A stretch of 64,000 bases of DNA from Cytophagaceae bacterium (GTDB lineage Bacteria; Bacteroidota; Bacteroidia; Cytophagales; Spirosomataceae): NCBI GenBank assembly GCA_016722655.1, contig JADKIR010000005.1, forward strand, positions 248,001 to 312,000, in the 5' to 3' direction. Below are positions 36,368 through 45,939 of this stretch, one piece after another. The position numbers were made by a program, and so were the translations under genes. The notes beneath the pieces were generated by a model. That model worked only from the letters and a program-made list of their open reading frames with translations. It searched no databases and was not told the DNA's origin. Every line of letters begins with the position of its first letter. Within the stretch, counting starts at the first letter, position 1.

Positions 36368-38759
36368 TCAAGAAAATTTAAAGTTATAACTTAAAGAAAT
36401 AATTGGTGCTCCAAAAACCGTTAATTTGTAAGATTTGATATTTGTCCCTTCTGATTTCAGAAATACTGAATAGGCATTTTTACGTCCATAAAGGTTATAA
36501 ACTGTAAAAGTCCAGTTTCCTTTCCAGCGTCTTTTTTCATCCATACTAGGGTTATAAATATTCCATGCAAAGTCAAGTCTATGATAATCAGGTATTCTTG
36601 AGTTATTTCGAAGAGAGTAAAAAGGATAAGTATTATCCTGATATTGTATAAAACCCTGTGGCATAGTAAAAGGTCTGCCGGTACTATAGGTAAAATTAAA
36701 AGAGAAATCATGGTGTTTTCCCTGATTGATCACCAATGTAGAATTTATAGTATGGGGACGGTCGTAATTAGCAGCATACCAATCTCCCTGATTTACCTGT
36801 TGTGAAACTTCGGGCCCTTCATTTACCTGATTAAAACTTCTGGCATAAGTGTAATTAATCCAACCCGTAAATTCACCTTTCTTTTTAGTAGCCATTAATT
36901 CCAATCCATAACTGCTATTTTTCCCCTGAAGTAATTGGCTTTCAGGGTATTCTTGTAATAAAAAGTCAGCTCCGGGTTTATAATCCACAATATTATTGGT
37001 CTTTCTTAAATAGCCTTCTATGGAATATTCATAAATACTTGATTCAGTTTCCTGCACATAACCGACTGTTAACAAGTTACTGATTTGAGGTTTAATATAT
37101 AAATCCGAGGTTTTCCAACGCGAAGTAGGCAATGGAGTTGTAGTATTGGTAACTACCTGCAAATATTGCCTCATAAGGTTGTATCCTAACTTCAGTGTCT
37201 TTTTGCTTGTCAGCTGGTACCTGATCCCAAGCCTTGGTTCTAATCCCCCAAAAGATTTTTGAATTTTACCTGATCCAATATAAACGGTATCTATAAGTGC
37301 TATTTCATCTCTGGGTTGTCCCGGTTGGTAAGTACGGTAACTTCCCGGTCCCATATTCATAAAATAAGAATATCTAATGCCACCTGTTGCTACAAGTTTT
37401 TTCGAGAATTCAACTTCGTCTTCAATGTAAAGAGCTGTTTCATAGGCCATTTCGTTTTGAGTTTTAACTTTCGAAATATTGGTATTTAAACCTGGATCTA
37501 GTTCTCCCGGGTTTATATCATACCTGATAGCATCTAATCCAAATTCGACTTTATGATTATTTTTAAAATAATTGAGGTTGGATTTTATTTGATTAAATTT
37601 TACACCAGAAATAATTTTTACCTTATTTTCTGAGTTTAATTCGGGTAATAAAGTAGTTGGTTGATAATTAGAATTAATATATTTGGTTTGAATATTTAAG
37701 TTTGAATTAATGGCATGAAACCAATTTAAGGTATTGTTAAATGTTTGATATTTATATTGAGTATTGGTACTATTTACTTCGTTAATCGAACCCAAAATCT
37801 CCGTCTGAAAATAATCATTGCTATAATAAGAAGATAACGTAAGTGTATTTTTGGTGTTTATGATATAAAATAGTTTAGAAGAGCCATCCCCAAATTTTGC
37901 TTTAATATTTTCGAGTTGCTTAGAGGCTAAGGGAAGTAAAAAATCATTAAATGCTCCTCTGCCAGAAACAGAAATACCCATTTTATTTTTTATCAAAGGA
38001 ATATCCAAAAGAATTCTATTGGAAACCAAACTAATACCACCCTGCATTTTGAATTTTTCAGTATTGGGGTTGGTTAGGTTTACATCTAAAACGGCAGCAG
38101 CTCTTCCTCCAAATCTTGTTGGAACATTTCCTTTATAAAGGTCAAAGCTCGAAATTGCTTCCGATGGGAAGGCCGAAAATAATCCAAACATATGTGTTGG
38201 ATTAAAAATGGGGGCATCATCGAGCAATATAAGGTTTTGATCTGTTGCTCCACCTCTGATATTGACACCATTAGCGGCTTCACCTACACTTGATACACCA
38301 GGAAGCATCTGCAGACCCCTCATAATATCCAACTCTCCCATTGCCGATGGAATTTTATTGAGTGTTTTAATACTTATTGTATTTACACCCAATAAGGGTT
38401 TTTTAATATTTGAAGCCGGGTTTTTACTGCTTACCAAAACCTCTTCAAGGTCATTGGAAACCTGTAAAAGCTGGATATTGTATGTTTTGTCGCTTCTAAG
38501 GATTTCCTGTGTACGCCAGGGTTTGTATCCTACATATCTGACAACCATTATAATATCGCTTTTTCCTGAGTAAAATGAAAAACGGCCCGAATTGTCAGCA
38601 ACAATGTTTTGTTCGCCATAATTCACATTTATAGTTGCACCAGGTAGTGGTTCCAGTGAGATTGAATCTCGGATAATGCCACTGACTTTAATCGATTTTT
38701 TGAGCGATGGCGAGATTCACAATGCTTAATAAAAACAATATTTGAATTATCTTTTTCAT
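36368..38759 (-). pseudogene. TonB-dependent receptor with carboxypeptidase-like N-domain; one-base frameshift after the signal peptide
   Basis: The product is a TonB-dependent outer-membrane receptor of about 796 aa when repaired. From the ATG at 38757-38759 the chain begins with a signal peptide (IIQILFLLSIVNLAIAQ), then stops at QKID. One A fewer in the A6 run (T6 at 38696-38701 on the plus strand) gives QKSIKVSGIIRDS, the usual carboxypeptidase-regulatory-like domain, in frame with the rest. Plug motifs follow (LEEVLVSSKN, VNIRGGATDQNLILLDDAPI, YKGNVPTRFGG) and a 22-strand barrel is expected. In the given sequence translation could only restart at a GTG at 38626, without a signal. Two DUF4249 lipoprotein genes precede it by 6 bases in the same operon. 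Confidence 0.85.
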
Positions 38760-38765
38760 ATTTTT

Positions 38766-39920
38766 TTAAATTGGCCAGCCCTCAGGAGCTAGTGGCGTTC
38801 GGGTTCTAGATTTTATACAAGGTGCTGATGGCGGTCGTGATGGAGTTAAGGGCTCATAATTGATAGCTCTTCCTCCTAACAATCCAATGGGATAAGCATT
38901 GTCATCGTAGGATCTGTTAATCCAAAAAGACTTTTTTATGGTTTTAGCAACCATAAAATACCCTCCCACTATTTCACTTTTATTGTCAATATTTTTAACA
39001 TTTCCTACCAGGGGTGCCGGAGGTGAGTCTGCCAGAGTGCCGTTGGTCTGGTTTTGTTCAATTATAATTTTTAAATAACGGAAAGCCTCAGCATTAATAT
39101 TTTGCTGGCTAATTTCTATCAAAAATCCGGAATTGGAATAATAAGGAACTTTGGCTATTAATCTATTTTTGATTTCCAGATTATTTGAATACAGGTCACT
39201 CATAATATTTAGTTCTTCTGAATGTATTATTTCCCAACAATCACCTAAACAAGAATAATCATAAGTTACCATGGATCTTTCAAGACCCGGACTGCTTTCA
39301 CATTTATCATACGGTTGAGGATAAGCTAGATAGATCCCTTCATAGCAAGAAATACAAATTGGCTGTCTTTCAAATATCCTGTAATTCCACATATAAAAGT
39401 CCCCCTTTTCAGGATTATCTTTTAAGTCTATATAAATAAAATGACCCGGGCTTGTATTTTCTCCTTTTTTAATAGCTTCAGGATCAAATTTTACTGTATG
39501 ACCCAGGATATCAGGGGTTTCCCGCATAGTTTCTATGCTTGATTCATATTTTTTCCCATTTTTTAAATTTACTTTTAATTGATATTGGTTATTGATTTTA
39601 GTTTTAAACCATATCGGAAAAGTGTAAATACCATAACCAGAATAATGAGCGTTGATATTAGTTTCCCCATTTTCAACAATATAAACTGTTGCTGAATCCA
39701 CGGGTATAAACTCGATTGCCCTGGTAATTCCAGGATCTGTTTTTTTTATACTTATATATTTTTCGGAGTCTGTATCATCTATTTTTCCATCAATCACTAA
39801 AAAACTTTCATTTGATTTTACGAGCATTTGGTAGGGTTCCACACAAGAAATTGCAATCACTAAAAATAATGAAGTGATTAAGCTAATACTGAAATTTCGA
39901 TATGTAATTAATCTATCCAT
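38766..39920 (-). CDS. DUF4249 lipoprotein (second of a tandem pair)
   Basis: This 384-aa lipoprotein starts at ATG 39918-39920; its signal ends in LFLVIAISC, with the lipidated Cys followed by VEPYQ. The family (DUF4249) is common in Bacteroidota beside TonB receptors and is probably an outer-membrane substrate-binding partner. A cysteine pattern is conserved with its neighbour: CISCYEGIYLAYPQPYDKC and YDYSCLGDCW. A Pro-rich end with CIKSRTRTPLAPEGW closes the chain. It overlaps the end of the first copy by 13 bases and precedes the receptor by 6 bases. Confidence 0.82.
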   Translation of the reverse strand: MDRLITYRNFSISLITSLFLVIAISCVEPYQMLVKSNESFLVIDGKIDDTDSEKYISIKKTDPGITRAIEFIPVDSATVYIVENGETNINAHYSGYGIYTFPIWFKTKINNQYQLKVNLKNGKKYESSIETMRETPDILGHTVKFDPEAIKKGENTSPGHFIYIDLKDNPEKGDFYMWNYRIFERQPICISCYEGIYLAYPQPYDKCESSPGLERSMVTYDYSCLGDCWEIIHSEELNIMSDLYSNNLEIKNRLIAKVPYYSNSGFLIEISQQNINAEAFRYLKIIIEQNQTNGTLADSPPAPLVGNVKNIDNKSEIVGGYFMVAKTIKKSFWINRSYDDNAYPIGLLGGRAINYEPLTPSRPPSAPCIKSRTRTPLAPEGWPI

Positions 39921-41050
39921 CCATCTGGCTTTCTGGAGGTTCTGGTATAACTTTCCTGACAAGGTGCCATTGGTGGACGGGTTATGTCGGCTCCCATGGG
40001 TTCAGGATTGGCAGATCTACCCTGAAATAATCCATAGGCTTTAACTCCTACGTACCTTTCTGCTCTTGGAATCCATATTTTCCTGGTCTTTTTTATACTT
40101 ACCATAAACATACCTCCAATAGATTCTGTTTTGTCATTTATGTTTTTAACATTTCCAATAAGTCCTGCTGGCGGGGTGTCAGAAAGGGTTCCGGTATTCT
40201 GACTTTGGTTAATCATAATTTTGAAGTAATCATGAGCGGTTTTAGAAATACCGTATTGGTTAACTTCAACCAATGCTCCACGAAATTGTAAAAATGGAAT
40301 TTCTGCAATCTTTCGATTGGTAATGGGAGACCCATTATAATATTGATCGCTTAATATGTTTAATTCGGAACTATAATAGATCTGCCAGCAATCAGTTTTA
40401 CATCCATAATCATAAATCACGCTTCTTCTTTTCAATGCAGCATCTTCCACGCACTGTCCGTCGGGCTGAGGGTTGGTGAAGTATTTTCCACCATAGCAAG
40501 TTTTACAAAAATTTGTTTGCTCAAATAATTTCCATTTCCACATATAAAAATTCTCATCTTTTGCCTCATCTTTGGTATCAAGATATACCTCGTGGCCATT
40601 CATTTCTTTTCCATCAAAATTTATTTCTGTTTCATTAAAAATTGTGCTTAGTTTCTCAATTTCGTTTATTGGTATCGCAGACTCATCACTACTTTTATAC
40701 TCTTTTCCGTTGGCGAGTTTAAATTCCAGGTGGTATTTTGTGTTTGGTATAATTTTGAAATCAGGGGGTAATTGGTATGTTCCATCGCCTTTAAAACTAC
40801 AGTTATATTTTTTTGTATTGCCTTCAACTACAAAGACTTCAGCATTTTCTTCACCCAGAATTTTATTGGTGTTAAACTGAGTAAAACTCTTTTTTATTTG
40901 AATCTGTTGAATTTGGTCTGAATCGGTTAAGTGTGCATCAATAAACAATATTTCTTTTTGATTAATAAAATTTATATCAAAAGGTTCTACACATGCAAAA
41001 ACCAAAGAAAGTGAAACTAAAAACAAGAAGATGGTTTTCTTTGACATCAA
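39908..41050 (-). CDS. DUF4249 lipoprotein (first of a tandem pair)
   Basis: This 380-aa lipoprotein has the signal FLFLVSLSLVFAC followed by VEPFD, so Cys20 is lipidated. It resembles the downstream copy along its length: both have an N-terminal beta-rich part, then CKTCYGGKYFTNPQPDGQC and YDYGCKTDCW, then LIGNVKNI and a Pro-rich end with CQESYTRTSRKPDGW. The pair probably arose by tandem duplication. It is the first gene of the operon with the TonB receptor; a possible -7 box lies at 41124-41131. Confidence 0.82.
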   Translation of the reverse strand: MMSKKTIFLFLVSLSLVFACVEPFDINFINQKEILFIDAHLTDSDQIQQIQIKKSFTQFNTNKILGEENAEVFVVEGNTKKYNCSFKGDGTYQLPPDFKIIPNTKYHLEFKLANGKEYKSSDESAIPINEIEKLSTIFNETEINFDGKEMNGHEVYLDTKDEAKDENFYMWKWKLFEQTNFCKTCYGGKYFTNPQPDGQCVEDAALKRRSVIYDYGCKTDCWQIYYSSELNILSDQYYNGSPITNRKIAEIPFLQFRGALVEVNQYGISKTAHDYFKIMINQSQNTGTLSDTPPAGLIGNVKNINDKTESIGGMFMVSIKKTRKIWIPRAERYVGVKAYGLFQGRSANPEPMGADITRPPMAPCQESYTRTSRKPDGWID

Positions 41051-41123
41051 TTGATATTTTAATTTTGTAAAAAAGAGAAATTAAATTGCTGGTATACTTT
41101 TTAAATTTCGGTGATCTCTCTAC

Positions 41124-41131
41124 CAAATTTA
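41124..41131 (-). promoter_or_regulatory. Possible -7 box of the DUF4249/TonB operon
   Basis: On the minus strand this reads TAAATTTG, matching TAnnTTTG, about 73 bases before the first ATG. No -33 box at the right distance. Confidence 0.3.
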
Positions 41132-41283
41132 AAGCAAAATCACATAACATATGGTATTATAAGTGTTTTTTTGACACAAATAATTTTCTATTTTTAAAAG
41201 TACCATTTTATAGCCAATACCAGGTTATAATTGTAGGATTAAAATACAAAATTGTGTTTTCAGTAGATGAAATTCTGAAAAAA

Positions 41284-42051
41284 CTATTTTATAATAAAAT
41301 GTTGCTTCGGGGATTCTCTTCTAAAAAATACGATTCCGACAAAAAATAAATCAATACTCACTGTAACCGAGTCGTGATTTATTATTTCTTCCCAGGCCGA
41401 TTTCATACCTTCAGACCAGTAAATATCATCGAAAACAAAACAAGTGTCATTGTGAATACTTTTTAGGGCGGTTTCAAAATACCTTATTGTGGCTTCATAA
41501 GTATGATTTGCATCAAAGAAAATCAAATCTATACAACCATAATTTGATAAAAAATGAGGTAAGGTTTCGTCGATATTGCCTGTAATTAATTCAATATTGG
41601 ATAATTCTAAATTCTGAAAAGTGTTTTGGGCTATTTTCCCAATTTCAGGGCTGCCTTCAAAGGTAAAAACATTACATTGTGGAGTGGAAGTGGCCAAATA
41701 TGAAGTAGTAATCCCGAATGATGTACCTAGCTCAATAATATTTTGATATTTATAAAATCTTGCAATTCTATTTAAAATTAATGCCCATTTTTTGGTTTTT
41801 AAAGAGGTCCTGGCAATACTTGATATCTTTCTTTTAGTATTCTTTTCAACTCTGGAACCTGCTCCAAAGTCTTTGATATCAATACTTTCAGTTCTTTGTA
41901 ATAATTTTCCTCTTTGATTTTCTATTTTTTCAAAATAATCATTTTGAATAGAACTTTTAAAGACTTGTGTATAAAATTCGAAAACAAACGGGGAATGAAT
42001 AGTGTGTGCGTCACCTGCCTTTAACCAGTACCTGATAAAATCTAAATACAT
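41284..42051 (-). CDS. Class I SAM-dependent methyltransferase
   Basis: The 255-aa protein has a Rossmann-type SAM site (IIELGTSFGITTSYLA, then VFTFEGSPEIGKIAQ) and a catecholate O-methyltransferase-like segment (DLIFFDANHTYEATIRYF). The N-terminus HTIHSPFVFEFY is typical of a Bacteroidota methyltransferase group of unknown target. The residues after LFFVGIVFFRRE close the protein normally. It follows apaG by 3 bases and is co-transcribed with it. The substrate is not known. Confidence 0.82.
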   Translation of the reverse strand: MYLDFIRYWLKAGDAHTIHSPFVFEFYTQVFKSSIQNDYFEKIENQRGKLLQRTESIDIKDFGAGSRVEKNTKRKISSIARTSLKTKKWALILNRIARFYKYQNIIELGTSFGITTSYLATSTPQCNVFTFEGSPEIGKIAQNTFQNLELSNIELITGNIDETLPHFLSNYGCIDLIFFDANHTYEATIRYFETALKSIHNDTCFVFDDIYWSEGMKSAWEEIINHDSVTVSIDLFFVGIVFFRRESPKQHFIIK

Positions 42052-42054
42052 GGT

Positions 42055-42441
42055 TTAATTTAATATTGCGGGCATCATTAGCACAAATTCCGGAATTTTT
42101 ACAAAGATTTTTTCACCATCCAGTTGTCTTTCCAATAAATAAGAGCCATTCATTTTACCAATCGGAGCTTTAAAATTACATCCGGAAACATATTCGTGTG
42201 ATTGACCTGGCTCGATTATAGGCTGAAAACCTACCACTCCATTTCCAATTATTTCGTATTTCTCTCCTATTCCATCAAAAATATACCAATGACGCGAAAT
42301 CAATTGAACAGTGTGATCAGAGAAATTTTCAATTTTTATCCGGTACGAAAAAGCATACATAAATTCCAATGGTTCGGAATACATGGGTTGGTATTCTGAG
42401 GTTACTGTGACCTTGATACCATTCGTAATAGCAACTTCCAT
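42055..42441 (-). CDS. apaG: ApaG domain protein
   Basis: The 128-aa protein starting at ATG 42439-42441 (MEVAITNGIKVTV) matches ApaG from end to end: SRHWYIFDGIGEKYEIIGNGVVGFQP, PGQSHEYVSGCNF and the MNGSYLLE segment. The open frame upstream is not part of the family. ApaG is a fibronectin-like beta-sandwich protein linked to Co2+/Mg2+ resistance and to diadenosine polyphosphate metabolism; its exact role is uncertain. Its gene is paired with the methyltransferase. Confidence 0.92.
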   Translation of the reverse strand: MEVAITNGIKVTVTSEYQPMYSEPLEFMYAFSYRIKIENFSDHTVQLISRHWYIFDGIGEKYEIIGNGVVGFQPIIEPGQSHEYVSGCNFKAPIGKMNGSYLLERQLDGEKIFVKIPEFVLMMPAILN

Positions 42442-42577
42442 ATCAATTGGTTTTTTTAATAAAACGCAATAAAAATCGATTAGTTTGTAAATTAAAGGAT
42501 AATTTTGGAAGTTTTCAACCAAAAAATAAATTTGAAACAATTTAAATACTTTTAAAATCGGAATTTAGTTTATAAAT

Positions 42578-43243
42578 ATGAATGTTGAAATTGAAGAATC
42601 CTGGAGAAATCAGTTATCTGATCAATTTGAAATGCCTTATTTTAAGCAACTTGTGGATTTTGTAAAATCTGAATATTCAACTAAAGTTTGTTATCCTCCG
42701 GGAAAACTTATATTTAATGCCTTTGAAAAATGCCCTTTTGCAAATACCAAAGTCGTAATTCTTGGCCAGGATCCTTATCATGGACCCAATCAGGCACATG
42801 GTTTATGTTTTTCGGTAAATCATGGAATATCATTCCCTCCTTCATTACTCAATATTTTCAAAGAGCTTAAAGAAGACATTGGAAAACCTATCCCTTTAAC
42901 AGGAAACCTGGAAGATTGGGCAGCCCAGGGTGTTTTATTGTTGAATGCCACGCTGACTGTTGAGGCAGGCAAAGCCGGTTCACATCAAAAGAAAGGCTGG
43001 GAGCAATTTACTGATGCTGTCATCGCAAAATTGAATGAAGGAAAAGAAAATCTGGTGTTTTTATTATGGGGAACTTATGCCCAGAATAAAGGAAAGTTTA
43101 TTGACAGAAATAAGCATTTTGTACTAAAAGCCAAACATCCTTCTCCCCTTTCAGCCAATTTTGGAGGCTGGTTTGGCCAAAAACATTTTTCACAAACCAA
43201 TAATTTTCTGGAAAGTAAAAATCTTGGAAAAATAGATTGGTAA
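42578..43243 (+). CDS. ung: Uracil-DNA glycosylase, family 1
   Basis: Ung removes uracil from DNA in base excision repair. The 221-aa protein has the catalytic Asp in ILGQDPYHGPNQAHGL, the LLLNATLTV strand, and the HPSPLS DNA-intercalation motif. The length is normal. It lies 28 bases before the THUMP methyltransferase gene and is divergent from apaG. Confidence 0.96.
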   Translation: MNVEIEESWRNQLSDQFEMPYFKQLVDFVKSEYSTKVCYPPGKLIFNAFEKCPFANTKVVILGQDPYHGPNQAHGLCFSVNHGISFPPSLLNIFKELKEDIGKPIPLTGNLEDWAAQGVLLLNATLTVEAGKAGSHQKKGWEQFTDAVIAKLNEGKENLVFLLWGTYAQNKGKFIDRNKHFVLKAKHPSPLSANFGGWFGQKHFSQTNNFLESKNLGKIDW

Positions 43244-43271
43244 TCAAATTTTTCTTAAAAATAACAAATAG

Positions 43272-44411
43272 ATGCAAAAATACGAAATGATTGCCACTAC
43301 TCTGATGGGACTTGAAAAAGAACTTTCGAATGAGATTGAGCAATTAGGCGGAGAAAATATCGAAATCTTGAAAAGAGCTGTGCGTTTTTTTGGCGACGAC
43401 AAATTGATGTACACCGCAAATATGTCTCTTAGAACAGCACTTCGGATACTTATACCTATTGATGATTTCAAAGCTACAAATGAGGATGACCTCTACCATA
43501 GCGTCAAATCTTTTCCATGGGAGAATATTTTCGGATTACATCAGACTTTTGCGATAGATGCGGTTACGAGTGGCGAATATTTCAAACATTCAAAATTTGT
43601 GGCATTGCGTGCTAAAGATGCCATTGCTGATCGTTTTAGAGAAAAAACCGGACGCAGGCCTAATGTGGACCCAATTGAACCGGATATTGCTATCAATTTG
43701 CATATCAATGTGAGTGAGGTGTCAGTTTCACTGGACTCTTCAGGTGTAAGTTTGGATAAAAGGGGATATCGGATAAATAAAACCCTAGCTCCTATCAATG
43801 AAGTTTTAGCAGCCGGAATCATCCTGAAAAGTGGCTGGAAGAGTGATTTACCATTTTATGACCCTATGTCGGGTTCGGGTACCTTTAGCATTGAGGCGGC
43901 ACTTTTAGGCTCCAACACCGCCCCGGGTCTAAACAGAACTTTTTCATTTCAAAATTGGGGCGAATACGATAGTTTATTATTCGAAAAAATCAAAAATGAA
44001 TTAATAAGTCAAAAGAAAGAGGATAATTTGAAAATTTTGGCCCGGGATATTCTAACCCAAAATATCGAAATTATCGCTGAGAACGCCATGAACGCTGGTG
44101 TAGAAGACTTTATTAGCCTAAAAAAAGCTGATTTTTTTCAGACAGATCCTGTTGATAATAATGGAATTCTGGTCCTTAATCCGCCATATGGTGAAAGATT
44201 AAAACTGGGCAATATTTTTGATTATTATGCCAGAATCGGTGATACATTTAAACAGAAATATGCCGGATTTGACGCCTGGATGATTAGCAGTGATAAAGAA
44301 GCCCTTAAATACGTTGGGCTTAGAGGTGATGAAAAATATGATATGAACAATGGTGGGCTTGAAGCCAGATTGGTCAAATACAGACTTTTCAAAGGCAAAG
44401 GCAATATTTAA
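43272..44411 (+). CDS. THUMP-domain RNA guanine-N2 methyltransferase (RlmL/Trm14-like)
   Basis: The 379-aa protein has an N-terminal THUMP RNA-binding domain (about residues 45-160) and a C-terminal methyltransferase domain with DPMSGSGTFSIEAALL, IETAEN-type SAM site (IEIIAENAMNAGV), and the catalytic NPPYGERL motif. It matches the RlmL half of RlmKL, which makes m2G2445 in 23S rRNA; the RlmK domain is not attached. A hairpin terminator follows, shared with the convergent lepB. Confidence 0.88.
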   Translation: MQKYEMIATTLMGLEKELSNEIEQLGGENIEILKRAVRFFGDDKLMYTANMSLRTALRILIPIDDFKATNEDDLYHSVKSFPWENIFGLHQTFAIDAVTSGEYFKHSKFVALRAKDAIADRFREKTGRRPNVDPIEPDIAINLHINVSEVSVSLDSSGVSLDKRGYRINKTLAPINEVLAAGIILKSGWKSDLPFYDPMSGSGTFSIEAALLGSNTAPGLNRTFSFQNWGEYDSLLFEKIKNELISQKKEDNLKILARDILTQNIEIIAENAMNAGVEDFISLKKADFFQTDPVDNNGILVLNPPYGERLKLGNIFDYYARIGDTFKQKYAGFDAWMISSDKEALKYVGLRGDEKYDMNNGGLEARLVKYRLFKGKGNI

Positions 44412-44416
44412 TCCAC

Positions 44417-44447
44417 AAAAAAAGCCACATTTTCAGTGGCTTTTTTT
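44417..44447. terminator. Bidirectional hairpin terminator between the RlmL-type gene and lepB
   Basis: An A7 run, GCCAC at 44424-44428, a 7-base loop, GTGGC at 44436-44440 and a T7 run. It lies between the end of the methyltransferase gene and the repaired lepB stop at 44465. Confidence 0.85.
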
Positions 44448-44464
44448 AAATCTTATTTTGGAAA

Positions 44465-45594
44465 TTATTTTATCAAACTAAACAATCTGTTCCACCTGAT
44501 TTTATTAAGAAGTCCGGCGTTACGGTCAATCGACATCCAAATGAACACTGCTTTTCCTACAATATGGTCTGCAGGTACAAATCCCCAATATCTCGAATCA
44601 TCAGATTCATATCGGTTATCCCCATCATAAAATAATAATCTTGTTTGAAGGTATATTCTGTGATTGCTTTTCCATCTATAAAAATCTTACCATCCTTGTA
44701 TTCTGCTTTATCATTTAAATCAAAAGTGGTTATAACTGATTTGTAAAGAGCAAGATTTTTGGCATCAAGTGTAATTTTCATGCCTTTTTTTGGAACAGTA
44801 ATCGGGCCAAAATTATCTCTGTTGTTGTTATAAAGGTTACTTCCATAAGGGAAACTTCTATAAACTGTATTACTGTCGCCTTTTGCAATAATATCAGGAT
44901 ATACATTGGTAATGAAATCCATGTTTTTCAATTCTGCAAGGGCTGATTCTGTGGTGGTTATGTCGTAATAAAACTTCCCATTCTCTGAAGCCGAACCTCT
45001 GTCAGTAATACCCAATTTTGTAAACAACTTAGGATTAATATTGGTGTTACATTCTATTTTGCACCATTTTTGGGAATTTGGTGGGCTGTCCATTTTATTG
45101 CCATTAATATAAATCTCAGCATTTTTACTTTCAATCACATCACCTCCAATACCGATGCAACGTTTAATGTAGTTAGTCCTTAAATCAACCGGATATTTGT
45201 CAAAACCTCCAAATTCGTCTGGTCTTTCGGGACATCCAGGATAATTAAAAACCACTACATCTCCATTTTTTACATCTGTAAAACCCGGAAGACGGTAATT
45301 GGGCAATTGAATCCAATCCAGATAAGATGGAATCTCAGTAAACCATATTTTTTGGTGAGTAAGCGGTATCTGAAGGATGGTTTTGGGTGTACGGGCACCA
45401 TAGTGCACCTTTGATACAAACAAAAAGTCGTCAATTAACAGGCTTTTTTCCATGGAACCTGTCGGAATGGTATAGGCTTCCAGAAACAATCCTCTGATCA
45501 GGGTGGCGGCTATTACGGCAAATAAAACCGAGTCCCACCATTCTCTCATGGCTGACTTTTTGGGCTTTTCTTTTTTAATTTCAGTTTCGGACAT
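44465..45594 (-). pseudogene. lepB: Signal peptidase I with a one-base frameshift before box E
   Basis: LepB cleaves signal peptides at the outer face of the inner membrane. It has an N-terminal membrane segment (SVLFAVIAATLIRGLFLEAY), the Ser nucleophile in IPTGSMEKSL (Ser47), and the Lys region in NYIKRCIGIGGDVI. In the given sequence the frame turns at YYFMMG into ITDMNLMIRD and ends at 44557. Adding one base to the C4 run at 44620-44623 gives MMGDNRYESDDSRYWGFVP, the conserved box E, then continues to SLIK and a stop at 44465 (376 aa). The truncated form would lack box E. Confidence 0.92.
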
Positions 45595-45614
45595 GAATAA
45601 ATATTAAATTTTTA

Positions 45615-45622
45615 CAAAAATA
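45615..45622 (-). promoter_or_regulatory. Bacteroidota -7 box of lepB
   Basis: On the minus strand this reads TATTTTTG, an exact TAnnTTTG match, 20 bases upstream of the lepB ATG. Confidence 0.5.
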
Positions 45623-45693
45623 TATATTAAAAGGCAAAATGCTTATCATTTATTGTGATTTAGGGCAAATTTGGTATAAACGGCTTTTTATAA

Positions 45694-45936
45694 TCAATCA
45701 GCGGAATCCAGAATCTCGTCAAAATCCTCCTGCATTTGTTCAAACCGCTTCATCACTTTTTTCAAAAATGTTTCTCCCAACATTTCCTCAATTTCTTCTT
45801 CTCCGGACACATCCAGTTCAGAAACTTTGTAAATTTGTTCCAGTGTACCGATTTCAAACTTTATCACAAATTTGTTGTTGAAAAAGTAAAGCTCAGCTAT
45901 GCAATAATCATTAGGTATTTTTTTTATAAATTTCAT
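45694..45936 (-). CDS. Small conserved-looking hypothetical protein
   Basis: This 80-aa protein (MKFIKKIPNDYCIAELYFFNN) has a lysine-rich beta start and an acidic helical C-terminal half (SGEEEIEEMLGETFLKKVMKRFEQMQEDFDEILDSAD). I do not recognise a family. It is kept because its composition is protein-like and its ATG lies only 3 bases from the divergent TPR lipoprotein start, leaving no room for separate leaders. Promoters for each gene would have to lie inside the other. Confidence 0.6.
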   Translation of the reverse strand: MKFIKKIPNDYCIAELYFFNNKFVIKFEIGTLEQIYKVSELDVSGEEEIEEMLGETFLKKVMKRFEQMQEDFDEILDSAD

Positions 45937-45939
45937 TTG

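Noticed and set aside
41086..41349. Plus-strand reading frame of 87 codons
   Set aside because: It lies in an AT-rich gap and runs into the end of the methyltransferase gene; composition is not protein-like.
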